NCBI RefSeq assembly: GCF_017315705.1
Contig: NZ_JAFLRF010000033.1
Coordinates: forward strand, 1 to 64,000
Source: Trinickia mobilis
Lineage (GTDB): Bacteria > Pseudomonadota > Gammaproteobacteria > Burkholderiales > Burkholderiaceae
Length of the DNA stretch: 64,000 bases
Direction: 5' to 3'
Shown: positions 1 to 7,787 of the stretch, piece by piece
Numbering within the stretch: position 1 is the stretch's first letter
Layout of the letters: every line of letters begins with the position of its first letter
Translations under genes and position numbers: made by a program
The notes under the pieces: generated by a model
What the model was told of the DNA's origin: nothing
Databases searched by the model: none
Seen by the model: the letters and a program-made list of their open reading frames with translations, nothing else

Positions 1-185
1 GCCCGCAACTGGTCGCGCTGGTCGGCACGCAACTGGCGGGCGCGGCGATCGGCGTGAAGGGCAGCGTCGGCACGCGATTCGGCGCGTATGCGTATGACCT
101 GTTCGCCGGCACGCCGGTCTACCAACCATCGGGATTCGACACCGCGCGCATGACGTTCGGATTCCAGTTGACAGCCCAATTCTGA
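1..185 (+). CDS. TpsB-family outer-membrane transporter, C-terminal end (partial)
   Basis: Only the last 60 codons are present, read in the frame that starts at base 3 and stops with TGA at 183-185. The translation ends in short amphipathic strands (GAYAYDLFAGTPVYQPSG, then ARMTFGFQLTAQF) and a terminal Phe. This is how FhaC/ShlB/HecB-type two-partner secretion transporters end: the final strand of a 16-strand barrel carrying the Phe recognised by the Bam machinery. Such proteins export a large TpsA partner, normally encoded next to them, which is not in this window. A different outer-membrane beta-barrel cannot be excluded from so short a piece. Confidence 0.6.
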   Translation, partial: PQLVALVGTQLAGAAIGVKGSVGTRFGAYAYDLFAGTPVYQPSGFDTARMTFGFQLTAQF

Positions 186-252
186 CGCTCTCGCGTCGTC
201 GTTCCCGCCGACGCGAGGGCGTCGGCGCGCACTCATCAAGGAGGAAAACTAG

Positions 253-1170
253 ATGTCCAAGAACAACAAACCATGGGGTTGGCGTGCGTCGTCGATTGTG
301 ACGGCGTTGCTCGCAGCAGCGTTGGTCGCGGGCTGCGGCGGCGGACGCGACATCACGTCCGCCACGATCGTCGATGCGAGTTCCTCGATCAACTCGCAGA
401 GCTTTTTTGACAGCGTCTTTTTGACCGGTGTGGGCGAAGGCTATTTCCAGTTCGACGCAGTCATGGATCCGACGACAGGGCGGCCGACCGCGGCAGGGCG
501 CACCGAATATTCCGTGTCCGGCGAGACGGATGAGAATTTCAAGCCGAGGGATACGGTCGTCGCCGGCGAATTTGGACAGTCGATGATGATTCAGGTATAC
601 ATCGCGGCGGATGGCGCCGTGGAGTCGACCAGCTCGGCGTATACCAACATGGGCTCGAGCTCCCGCATCTTCAAGCGGATGCCGCAAGGCTATCAACTTG
701 GCATGGAGGGTCTTCCGTCGCCGCTGTACGACGTCACGCTGACGCCCGTCGACGTATCCGGGCAAGCGGTTGGCGCTGTGATTTCAAAGGACTCGGGTTC
801 CGCGACGAACGGGTTGTCGATTCTGCTGGCGAGCGGTACCGCGCCGATGCCGAAGGGAGCCAGGATATTTCAGGTTTCAGAGAACGTCTTGACGACACAC
901 CTGTGGTTCCGCTTGTCGTGGATGGGTAGCGGTTGGCCGTCGCTCGAAGCCGCCCAGGCGGCCAACGGCGGAACGATCCGCACGTTGGGAGGCTACCGTT
1001 ACCTCGACGGAGGGGCCAAGCAAGGTGTCTACATTGAATACAAGGGCGTCGTGCATAGCGGCCAGCTCTTCAATGCGGGTGAGACACATGCGGCGTTGCC
1101 GGGGGCGTACAACCGCATAGCGGCCGAGTTCATCGCGCAGGAAGAGCAGACGGCCATGCAGGCGCATTGA
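253..1170 (+). CDS. Unknown lipoprotein downstream of a TpsB gene
   Basis: A 305-residue protein preceded by a good ribosome binding site (AAGGAGG, 8 bases before the ATG). The N-terminus has charged residues, a hydrophobic stretch and the lipobox LVAGC, so Cys28 should be lipidated. Gly at +2 favours outer-membrane sorting under the usual Lol rule. The mature part has no repeats or membrane segments and I recognise no domain. It follows the TpsB fragment by 67 bp on the same strand and may be co-transcribed, so a role in the two-partner system or its cargo is possible but not shown. The gene converges with dctD. Confidence 0.7.
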   Translation: MSKNNKPWGWRASSIVTALLAAALVAGCGGGRDITSATIVDASSSINSQSFFDSVFLTGVGEGYFQFDAVMDPTTGRPTAAGRTEYSVSGETDENFKPRDTVVAGEFGQSMMIQVYIAADGAVESTSSAYTNMGSSSRIFKRMPQGYQLGMEGLPSPLYDVTLTPVDVSGQAVGAVISKDSGSATNGLSILLASGTAPMPKGARIFQVSENVLTTHLWFRLSWMGSGWPSLEAAQAANGGTIRTLGGYRYLDGGAKQGVYIEYKGVVHSGQLFNAGETHAALPGAYNRIAAEFIAQEEQTAMQAH

Positions 1171-1318
1171 TGCGTTGCGATCGTTTGCGGCCGTGTTCGG
1201 TTTTGAGCAAGGTATCGATTGGTGAAGAAAGCCTTATCACGGCGAGCCGGCCGTCCGGCGTTAGCGAAGATCAATGCCGCTATTCTCTGGACGGCGCAAG
1301 CGCAAGCGGCGCGCAGGA

Positions 1319-2674
1319 CTACTCCACCCCCGCCGCCCCCTCGCCCGCGGCGAGCTTGAACTGCCGCATCTTGTGATAGAGCGTCTTCTTCGGCATGCCG
1401 AGCGCGGCGCTCGCGTCGCTGACGTTGCCGTGATGGCGGCGCAGCATCTCCTCGATCAGCACGAATTCGAAGTGCGCGAGCTGTTCGGCGAGCGTGCCGG
1501 CGGGAGCCGCGCGGCCTTCGCCGGGCACGAGCGTGTCGCCGGCAAGACCGAGCACGAAGCGGTCGGCGACGTTCTGCAACTCCCGCACGTTGCCCGGCCA
1601 CTGATGCGCCATGAGCTCGGAGACTTGCGCTGCCGAGACGATCGGCGCGGTCTGCCCGAAGCGGCGTGCGGCGGCCAGCACGAAGTGCTCGAAGAGGAGC
1701 GGCACGTCCTCGCGGCGTTCGCGCAGCGGCGGCAGCTCGAGTTGCGCGACGTTCAGCCGGTAGAGCAAGTCCGCGCGGAAGCGCCCGTCCTTCGCGAGCC
1801 CGGCGAGATCCGCCTTCGACGCCGCCACCACCCGGCAGTCGACCGCAATCGGCTCGTTCGCGCCGAGCCGCTCGATCTGCCGCTCCTGCAGCACGCGCAG
1901 CAGCTTGATTTGCAGCGGCACGGGCATGGTTTCGATTTCGTCGAGAAAGAGCGTGCCGCCGTGCGCCCATTCGACTTTGCCGACACGGCTTTTTACGGCG
2001 CCCGTGAACGCGCCGGGCTCGTGCCCGAAGAGCTCGCTCTCGAAGAGCGGCTCCGGGAGCCCGCCGCAATTGAGCGCGACGAAATGATGGTCGCGACGGT
2101 TGCCGAACTCGTGCAGGCCGCGCGCGATCAGCTCCTTGCCGGTGCCGGTTTCGCCCGTGATCAGCACCGACACCGACGTATCCGCGAGCCGCAGGATCTT
2201 CTTGCGCAGCTCGGCGATGGCGGGCGACTTGCCGAGCACCGCCGCCTCGATGCCGCGCCAGTTGCGCAGCGCGTCGCGCAGGCCCTGGACTTCGAGCGTG
2301 AGGCGCCGCTTTTCCACGGCGCGCGCAACGCGGCTCGCGATGAGTTCGGAGGAAAACGGCTTTTCGATGAAGTCGTACGCGCCGACGTGCATCGCCCCGA
2401 CCGCGGTCGAAATGTCCGCGTGTCCGCTGATCAGTACGACGGGGATCTGCGCGTCGGCTTTGAGCACGCGTTCGAGCAGCTGGAGGCCGTCGATTTCCGG
2501 CATGCGGACGTCGGACACGACCACGATCGGCGCGCCCGGCGCCGCTTCGGCAAGCGCCGCGGCCGCCGACGCATACGCACGCACCGGAAAGCCCGCAAGC
2601 GCAATCGCCTGCTCGACGCCGACCCGCACGTTCTCGTCGTCTTCGACCACTATCACGCTGATTTCGTCATCCAT
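1319..2674 (-). CDS. dctD: Sigma-54-dependent response regulator, DctD-like
   Basis: This is a 451-residue NtrC-class activator. Domains in order: a receiver (1-120) with acidic pocket EDD at 11-13 and phospho-acceptor Asp55 in VVVSDVRMP; a central AAA+ domain with Walker A GETGTGKE, the sigma-54 contact loop GAFTGA and Walker B TLFLDEIE; and a C-terminal Fis-type helix-turn-helix (VSDASAALGMPKKTLYHKM). The start overlaps the dctB stop by 8 bp, so the two are translationally coupled. It lies in one unit with the sensor and a dicarboxylate-type transporter, and a sigma-54 promoter stands in front of the transporter at 6043-6058. The likely job is to activate that promoter when DctB senses an extracellular C4 or hydroxy-acid; the actual ligand is not readable from sequence. 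Confidence 0.88.
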   Translation of the reverse strand: MDDEISVIVVEDDENVRVGVEQAIALAGFPVRAYASAAAALAEAAPGAPIVVVSDVRMPEIDGLQLLERVLKADAQIPVVLISGHADISTAVGAMHVGAYDFIEKPFSSELIASRVARAVEKRRLTLEVQGLRDALRNWRGIEAAVLGKSPAIAELRKKILRLADTSVSVLITGETGTGKELIARGLHEFGNRRDHHFVALNCGGLPEPLFESELFGHEPGAFTGAVKSRVGKVEWAHGGTLFLDEIETMPVPLQIKLLRVLQERQIERLGANEPIAVDCRVVAASKADLAGLAKDGRFRADLLYRLNVAQLELPPLRERREDVPLLFEHFVLAAARRFGQTAPIVSAAQVSELMAHQWPGNVRELQNVADRFVLGLAGDTLVPGEGRAAPAGTLAEQLAHFEFVLIEEMLRRHHGNVSDASAALGMPKKTLYHKMRQFKLAAGEGAAGVE

Positions 2675-4529
2675 CGACCCCCCCTGTTTCCGTCATGCTC
2701 ATGAATTCGATCGTGAACTGCGCGCCGCCGTCGGGCCGGTTCGAGGCCGAGATGCGGGCGCCGAAGCCGAGCACGAGCCGCGACGTGATCGCAAGGCCAA
2801 GCCCCAAACCGCGTCCGCGCGGCTTGGTCGTGACGAACGGCTCGAACAGATGCGCAAGGACGTCGGGCGCGATGCCCGCGCCGCTGTCGGCGATCGAGAA
2901 CAGCACGCGGCCGGGCTGATCGGCCTGGTGCGCTTCGATCGCGATGTGGCGCTGCGGCTCTGAAGCGACTGCGTCGAGCGCGTTGCCGAGCAGGTTGACG
3001 AGCACCTGCTGCAATTGGCTCGGCTCGGCGCAGACCGTCGTGCCGGCCGGAATGCGGACGTCGACCTGCACCTCGTCCGCGCGCATCCGCGATTCGTAGA
3101 GCAGGAGCGCGTGCGCGACGGCGTCGTCGAGCGATACCGCGACCCGCTGGACATCGGATTTGCGCGCGAACGTCTTCAATTCGCTCGTCAGCACCGCCAT
3201 CCCGTCGACGAGCTTCGAGATGCGCTCGAGATTCGCGATCGCCAGCGCGTGCTGATCGCGCTCGATAAACGAGCGCGCATTGTCCGACAGCGTGCGGATC
3301 GCGCCAAGCGGCTGATTCAGCTCGTGCGTGAGACCCGCCGCCATCTGCCCGAGCACCGCGAGCTTGCCCGCGTGCACGAGTTCCTGTTCGGTGCGCGTGC
3401 GCTCCGCGATCTCGCGCTGCATTCCGACATTGGCCGCCGTCAGCTGCGCGGTGCGCGCCTCGACGGTCGCTTCGAGGTGATCGTTCGCGAGGCGCAGCGC
3501 GTCCTGCCCCTTGAGCTTTTCGGCGATCGCGCGGCGGCGCTGGATCGCGTACAGCGCGTACAGCCCGGCGATCATGAAGAGCGCGGTGACGAATGCGAAG
3601 GCCGTGCGTTGCTGGCGCATCGCGGGCTCGACGTCGAGCAGCACCCTGATCGAGTCGCCGTCCTGCGGCGCGGACCGCGACAGTTCGAGAAAGCGCTTGT
3701 CGCGGCCGGGCCGCGTCCAGTCGGGATAGCGGACGAAGCGCGCCGACGCGTCCCAGCCGGCGAGCCGCCGATGCGGCAACAGCGGTACGGCGCGGCCCGC
3801 GTATTGCTGGGACGCTTCGATCTGCCGCTGCCGGTCCGGCGTGATCGGCGTGAGCGCCGTGAACTTCCACGCGGGCACCGTGGAGATCACGATCACGCCG
3901 TTGCCGTCGACCACCATCGCGGCCTCGCCGGGCGAGCGCCACGCCGATTCGAGCGCGTCGACGCTGACCTTCACCGCCACCGCGCCGATCGGCTTGCCGG
4001 CGTCGAGCACGGCGCTCGCGAAGTAAAGTCCGGGCATCCCCGTGTTCGTGCCGATGCCGAAAAAGCGCCCCGAGCCGCGCGCGAGCGCGTCCTGAAAGTA
4101 GGGGCGATAGGAAACGTTGGTGCCGATGAACGAGAGCGGCCGGTTCCAGTTGCTCGCGGCGATCACCTCGCCTTGCAGGTCGATTACGTCGACCGCGACG
4201 CCGCCGGTATCGCCGTTCACCGCTTCGAGATACGGGTTCACGGCCGGCAAGAGCGCGTCGCGCGCCGTGCCGGACTGGGTGCGCAAGAGCGCACGCACGC
4301 TGTCCTGCCGCGCGACGATGCCGGGCACCGTCTCGTAGCGCCCCAACTCGCTTTTGAGCGCAGCGGCGTAGAGATCGAGCCGATGGCTGCCGACCTCGGC
4401 GATCGAATCGATCGACCGCTGCCACGCCAATTCGACGGCGAGCCCCGCTGCAACGAGATACAGCACGGCCGCCGCTGCCCATCCCCACAGGGGAATGCCC
4501 CGCACTTCGATGCGCGCGAACGACCTCAT
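2667..4529 (-). CDS. dctB: DctB-like sensor histidine kinase
   Basis: A 620-residue membrane kinase. One membrane segment at about residues 15-34 and a second at about 310-330 enclose a roughly 275-residue periplasmic region with the double-Cache look of DctB sensors (FIGTNVSYRPYFQDAL, FFGIGTNTGMPGLYFAS). A coiled coil follows (about 335-385), then the H-box GLTHELNQPLGAIR with His402, the N-box QLQQVLVNLLGNALDAV, and G-boxes DSGAGI and GLGLGL. The start at 4529 gives MRSFARIEV. A much longer reading frame upstream runs antisense to the transporter gene and is ignored. The kinase presumably senses organic acids and phosphorylates the adjacent DctD. It is 111 bp downstream of the transporter gene. 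Confidence 0.88.
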   Translation of the reverse strand: MRSFARIEVRGIPLWGWAAAAVLYLVAAGLAVELAWQRSIDSIAEVGSHRLDLYAAALKSELGRYETVPGIVARQDSVRALLRTQSGTARDALLPAVNPYLEAVNGDTGGVAVDVIDLQGEVIAASNWNRPLSFIGTNVSYRPYFQDALARGSGRFFGIGTNTGMPGLYFASAVLDAGKPIGAVAVKVSVDALESAWRSPGEAAMVVDGNGVIVISTVPAWKFTALTPITPDRQRQIEASQQYAGRAVPLLPHRRLAGWDASARFVRYPDWTRPGRDKRFLELSRSAPQDGDSIRVLLDVEPAMRQQRTAFAFVTALFMIAGLYALYAIQRRRAIAEKLKGQDALRLANDHLEATVEARTAQLTAANVGMQREIAERTRTEQELVHAGKLAVLGQMAAGLTHELNQPLGAIRTLSDNARSFIERDQHALAIANLERISKLVDGMAVLTSELKTFARKSDVQRVAVSLDDAVAHALLLYESRMRADEVQVDVRIPAGTTVCAEPSQLQQVLVNLLGNALDAVASEPQRHIAIEAHQADQPGRVLFSIADSGAGIAPDVLAHLFEPFVTTKPRGRGLGLGLAITSRLVLGFGARISASNRPDGGAQFTIEFMSMTETGGVDG

Positions 4530-4639
4530 CGATGCCCCGCCGGCGTTTGACGTCGGCTCATTTTGGCAAATCGCCGATGTGCCGTACAGCTTGCCGAACC
4601 GGCGCGAGGCTCCGAAAAGGCGCTCGGGGCAGTGCCGAA

Positions 4640-6010
4640 TCATCCGGCATGCGCGAGCACGATCAGCGTCAGCGTGACCACGATCGCGCCGCCGATGCGC
4701 GTCGCGATCTGCGCGAACGGCATCAACTGCATGCGGTTCGCGGCGGTGAGGATCGCGACGTCGCCCGTGCCGCCCTGGCCGCTGTGGCAGGCGTTCACGA
4801 TCGCCGTGTCGATCGGATACATCTTCAAGAGGCGCCCGACGATGAAGCCGGTGCCCATCAGCGTCGCGACGGTGACGACGATCGTGATCACGTTGGCGAA
4901 CGTGAATGCGGCGATGAGCTTGTCCCACGGCGTCATCGCGACGCCGATCGCGAACAGGAGCGGGTAAGTCACGGCGCTCGAGAAGAACTTGTAGACGACG
5001 AACGCCCCCTCCTGCAGCTGCGGCGACACCGCACGCGCGAGCTTCACCAACACCGCGATGAACAGCATCGCGACCGGCGCCGGCAGGCCGAACAGGTTGC
5101 GGCACATGAGGCCGAGCAGGTATAGCGTGATCGCGGTGATGCCCGCGGCGGCGATATGGGCGACGTCGACATGGCCCGTGATCGCTTCTTTCGCGGTATC
5201 CAAGTCGTCGTGCTCGCCGGCTTGCAAGCGGCCCTGGCCCGTGAGGTGCGGCAGGCGTTTGCCGAGCATGTCGAGCGCGCCGGACAGCACGATCGCGGTG
5301 AGGCTGCCGAGCATCACGGGCGGCAGCACTGCCGCGAACATCTCGCCCTGCGGCAGATGCAGGATCTCCGCATACCCGACCGACAGCGGAATCGCGCCTT
5401 CGCCGACGCCGCCCGCCATGATCGGCGCGACGACATAGAGGAACGTGTGACGCATGCCGAGGCCGAGCGCGGTGCCCACGGCGGTCCCGACGGCCATCGC
5501 GGCAATCGTGCCGGCAGCGAGCGGCACGAAGATCTTGATGAAGCCGCGGATCAGCACGCGCCGGTCCATGCCGAGAATGCTGCCGACGATGATCGACGCG
5601 ATGAACAGATATAGGAAGTTCGTCTGCTTGGTGAACTCCGTCGTCAGCGACAGAATCGGCTTCGGCAGCCAGTGGTAGTAGGTGAGCGCCGACGGAATGA
5701 AGGTGGCGAAGATCGCCGCTGCGCCGATATGGCGCACGAGCGGCAGGCGCTTGCCCAACTCCGCGCACGTGAAGCCGAAGAACGCGAGCACGGCGATCGC
5801 CATCGAAATTTCGCCCGGCACTTTGCCGGAAATCGTGAAGCCGCCGATCAGCAGGAGCAGCATCACATAGACCGGCAGCGGGATGATCCCGATCCGGTAT
5901 TCCATCAGCTTCCACCAGCCTTCCGGCCAGAATTTCTGATGAGTGTCGGCTCGCGGAGCCGATAGCGCCGATTGGGCCGGCGCAGGGGTGGCGGACGAAG
6001 GGCTAGGCAC
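4640..6010 (-). CDS. 2-hydroxycarboxylate (citrate/malate) family transporter
   Basis: A 456-residue, strongly hydrophobic protein of the 2HCT/CCS family, which moves citrate or malate, often with Na+ or H+. Two Gly-rich re-entrant-loop signatures typical of the family are visible: AGGVGEGAIPLS in the first half and SGQGGTGDVAIL near the C-terminus. About eleven membrane segments can be counted. The start is GTG at 6010, seven bases after GAGGAG; the ATG four bases further upstream is in another frame and stops after three codons. It is the first gene of the transporter-dctB-dctD unit and has a sigma-54 promoter, unlike DctA or DctM systems that the same type of regulator usually controls. 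Substrate identity is inference. Confidence 0.82.
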   Translation of the reverse strand: MPSPSSATPAPAQSALSAPRADTHQKFWPEGWWKLMEYRIGIIPLPVYVMLLLLIGGFTISGKVPGEISMAIAVLAFFGFTCAELGKRLPLVRHIGAAAIFATFIPSALTYYHWLPKPILSLTTEFTKQTNFLYLFIASIIVGSILGMDRRVLIRGFIKIFVPLAAGTIAAMAVGTAVGTALGLGMRHTFLYVVAPIMAGGVGEGAIPLSVGYAEILHLPQGEMFAAVLPPVMLGSLTAIVLSGALDMLGKRLPHLTGQGRLQAGEHDDLDTAKEAITGHVDVAHIAAAGITAITLYLLGLMCRNLFGLPAPVAMLFIAVLVKLARAVSPQLQEGAFVVYKFFSSAVTYPLLFAIGVAMTPWDKLIAAFTFANVITIVVTVATLMGTGFIVGRLLKMYPIDTAIVNACHSGQGGTGDVAILTAANRMQLMPFAQIATRIGGAIVVTLTLIVLAHAG

Positions 6011-6042
6011 GCATGTCTCCTCAGTTTTGTCGGCGAAGACGT

Positions 6043-6058
6043 TGCAAGGGGCATGCCA
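6043..6058 (-). promoter_or_regulatory. Sigma-54 (-24/-12) promoter of the transporter-dctBD operon
   Basis: Read on the minus strand the site is TGGCAT-N5-TTGCA, with GG and GC separated by exactly 10 bases. This matches the consensus TGGCAC-N5-TTGC except at one base. The transcript should start about 12 bases further on, leaving a leader of about 20 bases that contains the GAGGAG ribosome binding site. Presence of a sigma-54 activator gene in the same operon supports the call. Confidence 0.72.
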
Positions 6059-6143
6059 TGCGGCAAAGCCTTGCGCCGTGTCGTACGCGCCGTTGATTTG
6101 ATTGGGTTTTTCCGTCCTTCGCTGCAGGAGGGCGGAAAGCGCT

Positions 6144-6188
6144 GGCTTAAATCTCAGAATCGGGCCGTCCAGGCGGCTGAAATCTCAG
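6144..6188 (-). promoter_or_regulatory. Candidate upstream activator sites: two 14-bp direct repeats
   Basis: GGCTTAAATCTCAG (6144-6157) and GGCTGAAATCTCAG (6175-6188) differ by one base and are spaced 31 bp apart, close to three helical turns. The second also contains the inverted repeat CTGA-N4-TCAG. They lie about 90-130 bp upstream of the -24/-12 element, the normal distance for sites bound by NtrC-class activators. Assignment to DctD is inference; they could also act on the divergent rbs promoter. Confidence 0.5.
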
Positions 6189-6210
6189 CTAGGTAATTCC
6201 CTAGTGCCAC

Positions 6211-6239
6211 TTCCCTGCGCCAGCCGGCTCTGGTATAAA
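6211..6239 (+). promoter_or_regulatory. Probable rbs operon promoter with extended -10
   Basis: The hexamer TATAAA at 6234-6239 is preceded by TG at 6231-6232, an extended -10. Seventeen bases upstream is a weak -35 (TTCCCT, 6211-6216). Transcription would start near 6246, about 77 bases before the rbsK start codon. The promoter is divergent from the sigma-54 promoter of the transporter operon. Confidence 0.5.
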
Positions 6240-6249
6240 TCTGCGTCAA

Positions 6250-6266
6250 GCTGATTACGTTTTAGC
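6250..6266. promoter_or_regulatory. Cra/FruR-like operator for the rbs regulator (candidate)
   Basis: GCTGATTACGTTTTAGC directly follows the predicted transcription start of the rbs operon. With one extra base it lines up with the Cra/FruR-type half-site pattern GCTGAA-ACGTTTCAGC. The last gene of the locus encodes a LacI-family protein that most resembles Cra/FruR, so binding of that repressor here is plausible. Regulator identity is inference. Confidence 0.4.
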
Positions 6267-6322
6267 CGAGAGAATAACGATGCCGCAGCAAGTACGGCGT
6301 CGAGGCGCTCAGGGAGGCTGCG

Positions 6323-7213
6323 ATGGCACGCGTGGTGGTGGTGGGCAGCATCAACATGGATCTGGTGACGGAAACCGATACGTTTCCGCGCCTCGGCGAG
6401 ACGCTGTTCGGCAAGCGCTTTGCGCAGTACCCGGGCGGCAAGGGCGCGAACCAGGCCGTGGCGGCGGCGCGTCTTGGCGCCGAGGTCACCCTGATCGGCT
6501 GCGTCGGCGCCGATGGGTTCGGCGAGCAGATGAAGGCGATGCTCGCGCGCGAGGGCGTCGATACGCGCTGGGTTTGCACCCGGCGCGAAGCGACGGGGAT
6601 CGCGGCGATTACCGTGTCCGCAGGCGACAACGCGATCGTCGTGGTGCCGGGCGCGAATCACGACCTGTCGCCGGCGGATGTCGACCGGGCCGAACAGGCG
6701 TTCCACGATGCCGACGTCGTGCTGGCCCAACTCGAAGTGCCGCTCGCGACCGTGCGCCACGCCGCGCGCGTCGCGCACGCATACGGCAAGCCGTTTTTCC
6801 TGAACCCGGCGCCCGCCGTCCCGCTCCCCGGCGAACTGCTCGAACTGACCACGCTCTTCACGCCGAACGAACACGAACTCGCGACCGCGCTGCAGACGCA
6901 CGGCACCGATTGGAAGACCGTGCTGCAGCGCATGCCGGGCCGCATTGCGATGACGCACGGCAAGGACGGCGCGTACTACACGACGGACGACGGCGACCTT
7001 CAGCATCAGCCGGGCTTTGCAGTGGAGGCGGTCGATACGACCGGCGCCGGCGATACGTTCAACGGCGCGCTCGCGGCGTTCTGGCATAGGGGCGTCGCGG
7101 AAGCGATGCGCCGCGCGAACGCGGCCGGCGCGCTGTCGGTCACGCGCGCGGGCGCGCAAGGCGGCATGCCGACGCTCTCCGAACTCGAACAGTTCCTCGA
7201 GACGCAAGGATGA
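6323..7213 (+). CDS. rbsK: Ribokinase
   Basis: A 296-residue PfkB-family sugar kinase that phosphorylates D-ribose to ribose 5-phosphate with ATP. Seen directly: the N-terminal substrate signature (GSINMDLV, then PGGKGANQAVAAARLG) and the C-terminal ATP/catalytic signature DTTGAGDTFNGALA with the catalytic Asp. Length is normal for RbsK. The ATG at 6323 follows GGGAGG by a short spacer; a longer overlapping frame starting at 6280 is a shadow. It is the first gene of the rbs operon here, unlike the enteric order in which rbsK follows rbsB. A repeat element separates it from rbsD. Confidence 0.93.
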   Translation: MARVVVVGSINMDLVTETDTFPRLGETLFGKRFAQYPGGKGANQAVAAARLGAEVTLIGCVGADGFGEQMKAMLAREGVDTRWVCTRREATGIAAITVSAGDNAIVVVPGANHDLSPADVDRAEQAFHDADVVLAQLEVPLATVRHAARVAHAYGKPFFLNPAPAVPLPGELLELTTLFTPNEHELATALQTHGTDWKTVLQRMPGRIAMTHGKDGAYYTTDDGDLQHQPGFAVEAVDTTGAGDTFNGALAAFWHRGVAEAMRRANAAGALSVTRAGAQGGMPTLSELEQFLETQG

Positions 7214-7232
7214 ACTACCCCCACGCTCACTA

Positions 7233-7289
7233 TCGTTCGCTGTCGGCCGGAGTTAGCGCTTTAGCGCTTACTCCGGTCCCATGCAAAGC
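7233..7289 (+). repeat. Dispersed palindromic intergenic repeat, copy 1
   Basis: This 57-bp segment is identical to the reverse complement of 43652-43708. Its core is a near-perfect palindrome, CGGAGTTAGCGCT followed by TTAGCGCTTACTCCG. Similarity continues more loosely on both sides, including a C-run/G-run block (CCCCCCGAGGGGG at 7291-7303 here, CCCCCTTGGGGGG at 43639-43650 in the other copy). Both copies lie between genes of one operon. It looks like a REP-type or attenuator element. Confidence 0.75.
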
Positions 7290-7305
7290 TCCCCCCGAGG
7301 GGGCG

Positions 7306-7340
7306 GATGCCTCCCTTGGGGCGGCCCGGCGGGAGGCATC
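7306..7340 (+). promoter_or_regulatory. Hairpin that hides the rbsD-leader ribosome binding site
   Basis: GATGCCTCCC (7306-7315) and GGGAGGCATC (7331-7340) form a perfect 10-bp stem with a 15-base GC-rich loop. The 3' arm contains the only strong Shine-Dalgarno sequence (GGGAGG) before the rbsD leader ATG at 7341. Folding should therefore block initiation there. It could be an accidental property of the repeat element that sits here. Confidence 0.5.
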
Positions 7341-7376
7341 ATGAAAAAACTCGGCCACCTGAATCGCGACATATGA
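7341..7376 (+). other. 11-codon minicistron duplicating the 5' end of rbsD
   Basis: An ATG at 7341 opens a reading frame of MKKLGHLNRDI followed by TGA at 7374-7376. These 32 bases are repeated almost exactly (one base differs) as the first codons of rbsD itself, and the TGA overlaps the rbsD ATG as ATGA. The minicistron owns the strong ribosome binding site, while the real rbsD start has none. Translation of rbsD probably relies on termination-reinitiation here. A past tandem duplication at the junction with the repeat element would explain it. Confidence 0.6.
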
Positions 7377-7771
7377 AAAAACTCGGACACCTGAATCGCG
7401 ACATCGCGCGCGTCCTCGCCGGCATGGGCCATACCGACAGCCTCGTGATCGCCGACTGCGGCCTGCCGATTCCCGATGGCGTCGAATGCATCGACGTTTC
7501 GCTGAAGATCGGCACGCCGGGCTTCTTAGACGTGCTCGATACCGTGCTCGCCGATTTCAAAGTCGAGCGCGCGGTGTTTGCCAGCGAAAGCCTCACGCAG
7601 AACGCCGCCGTTGCGGGCCGCGCCGGGCAATTCGCGAGGACGGGCGTCGGCATCGAATACGTCGCGCATGACGATTTCAAGCGCCTCTGCAAGCAGGCCA
7701 AAGCGGTGATCCGCACCGGCGAGTGCAGCCCGTACGCGAATGTGATCCTGCATTCGGGCGTTATTTTCTAA
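7373..7771 (+). CDS. rbsD: D-ribose pyranase
   Basis: A 132-residue protein of the RbsD/FucU mutarotase family, which converts beta-pyranose ribose to the furanose form used by ribokinase. Family residues are visible: an N-terminal His in MGHTDSLVIADCGLPIP and a C-terminal ECSPYANVILHSGVIF. The start at 7373 overlaps the stop of an 11-codon leader that repeats its own first codons. It lies between rbsK and rbsA in the operon. The length agrees with other RbsD proteins, so the frame itself is intact despite the duplicated 5' end. Confidence 0.9.
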   Translation: MKKLGHLNRDIARVLAGMGHTDSLVIADCGLPIPDGVECIDVSLKIGTPGFLDVLDTVLADFKVERAVFASESLTQNAAVAGRAGQFARTGVGIEYVAHDDFKRLCKQAKAVIRTGECSPYANVILHSGVIF

Positions 7772-7787
7772 GGGTAAGGGGCGCGAC

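Noticed and set aside
4530-5915. Long minus-strand frame extending dctB upstream to 5915
   Set aside because: It overlaps the whole 2HCT transporter gene in another frame and reads as Arg/Asp-rich shadow sequence; the recognisable kinase begins at 4529.
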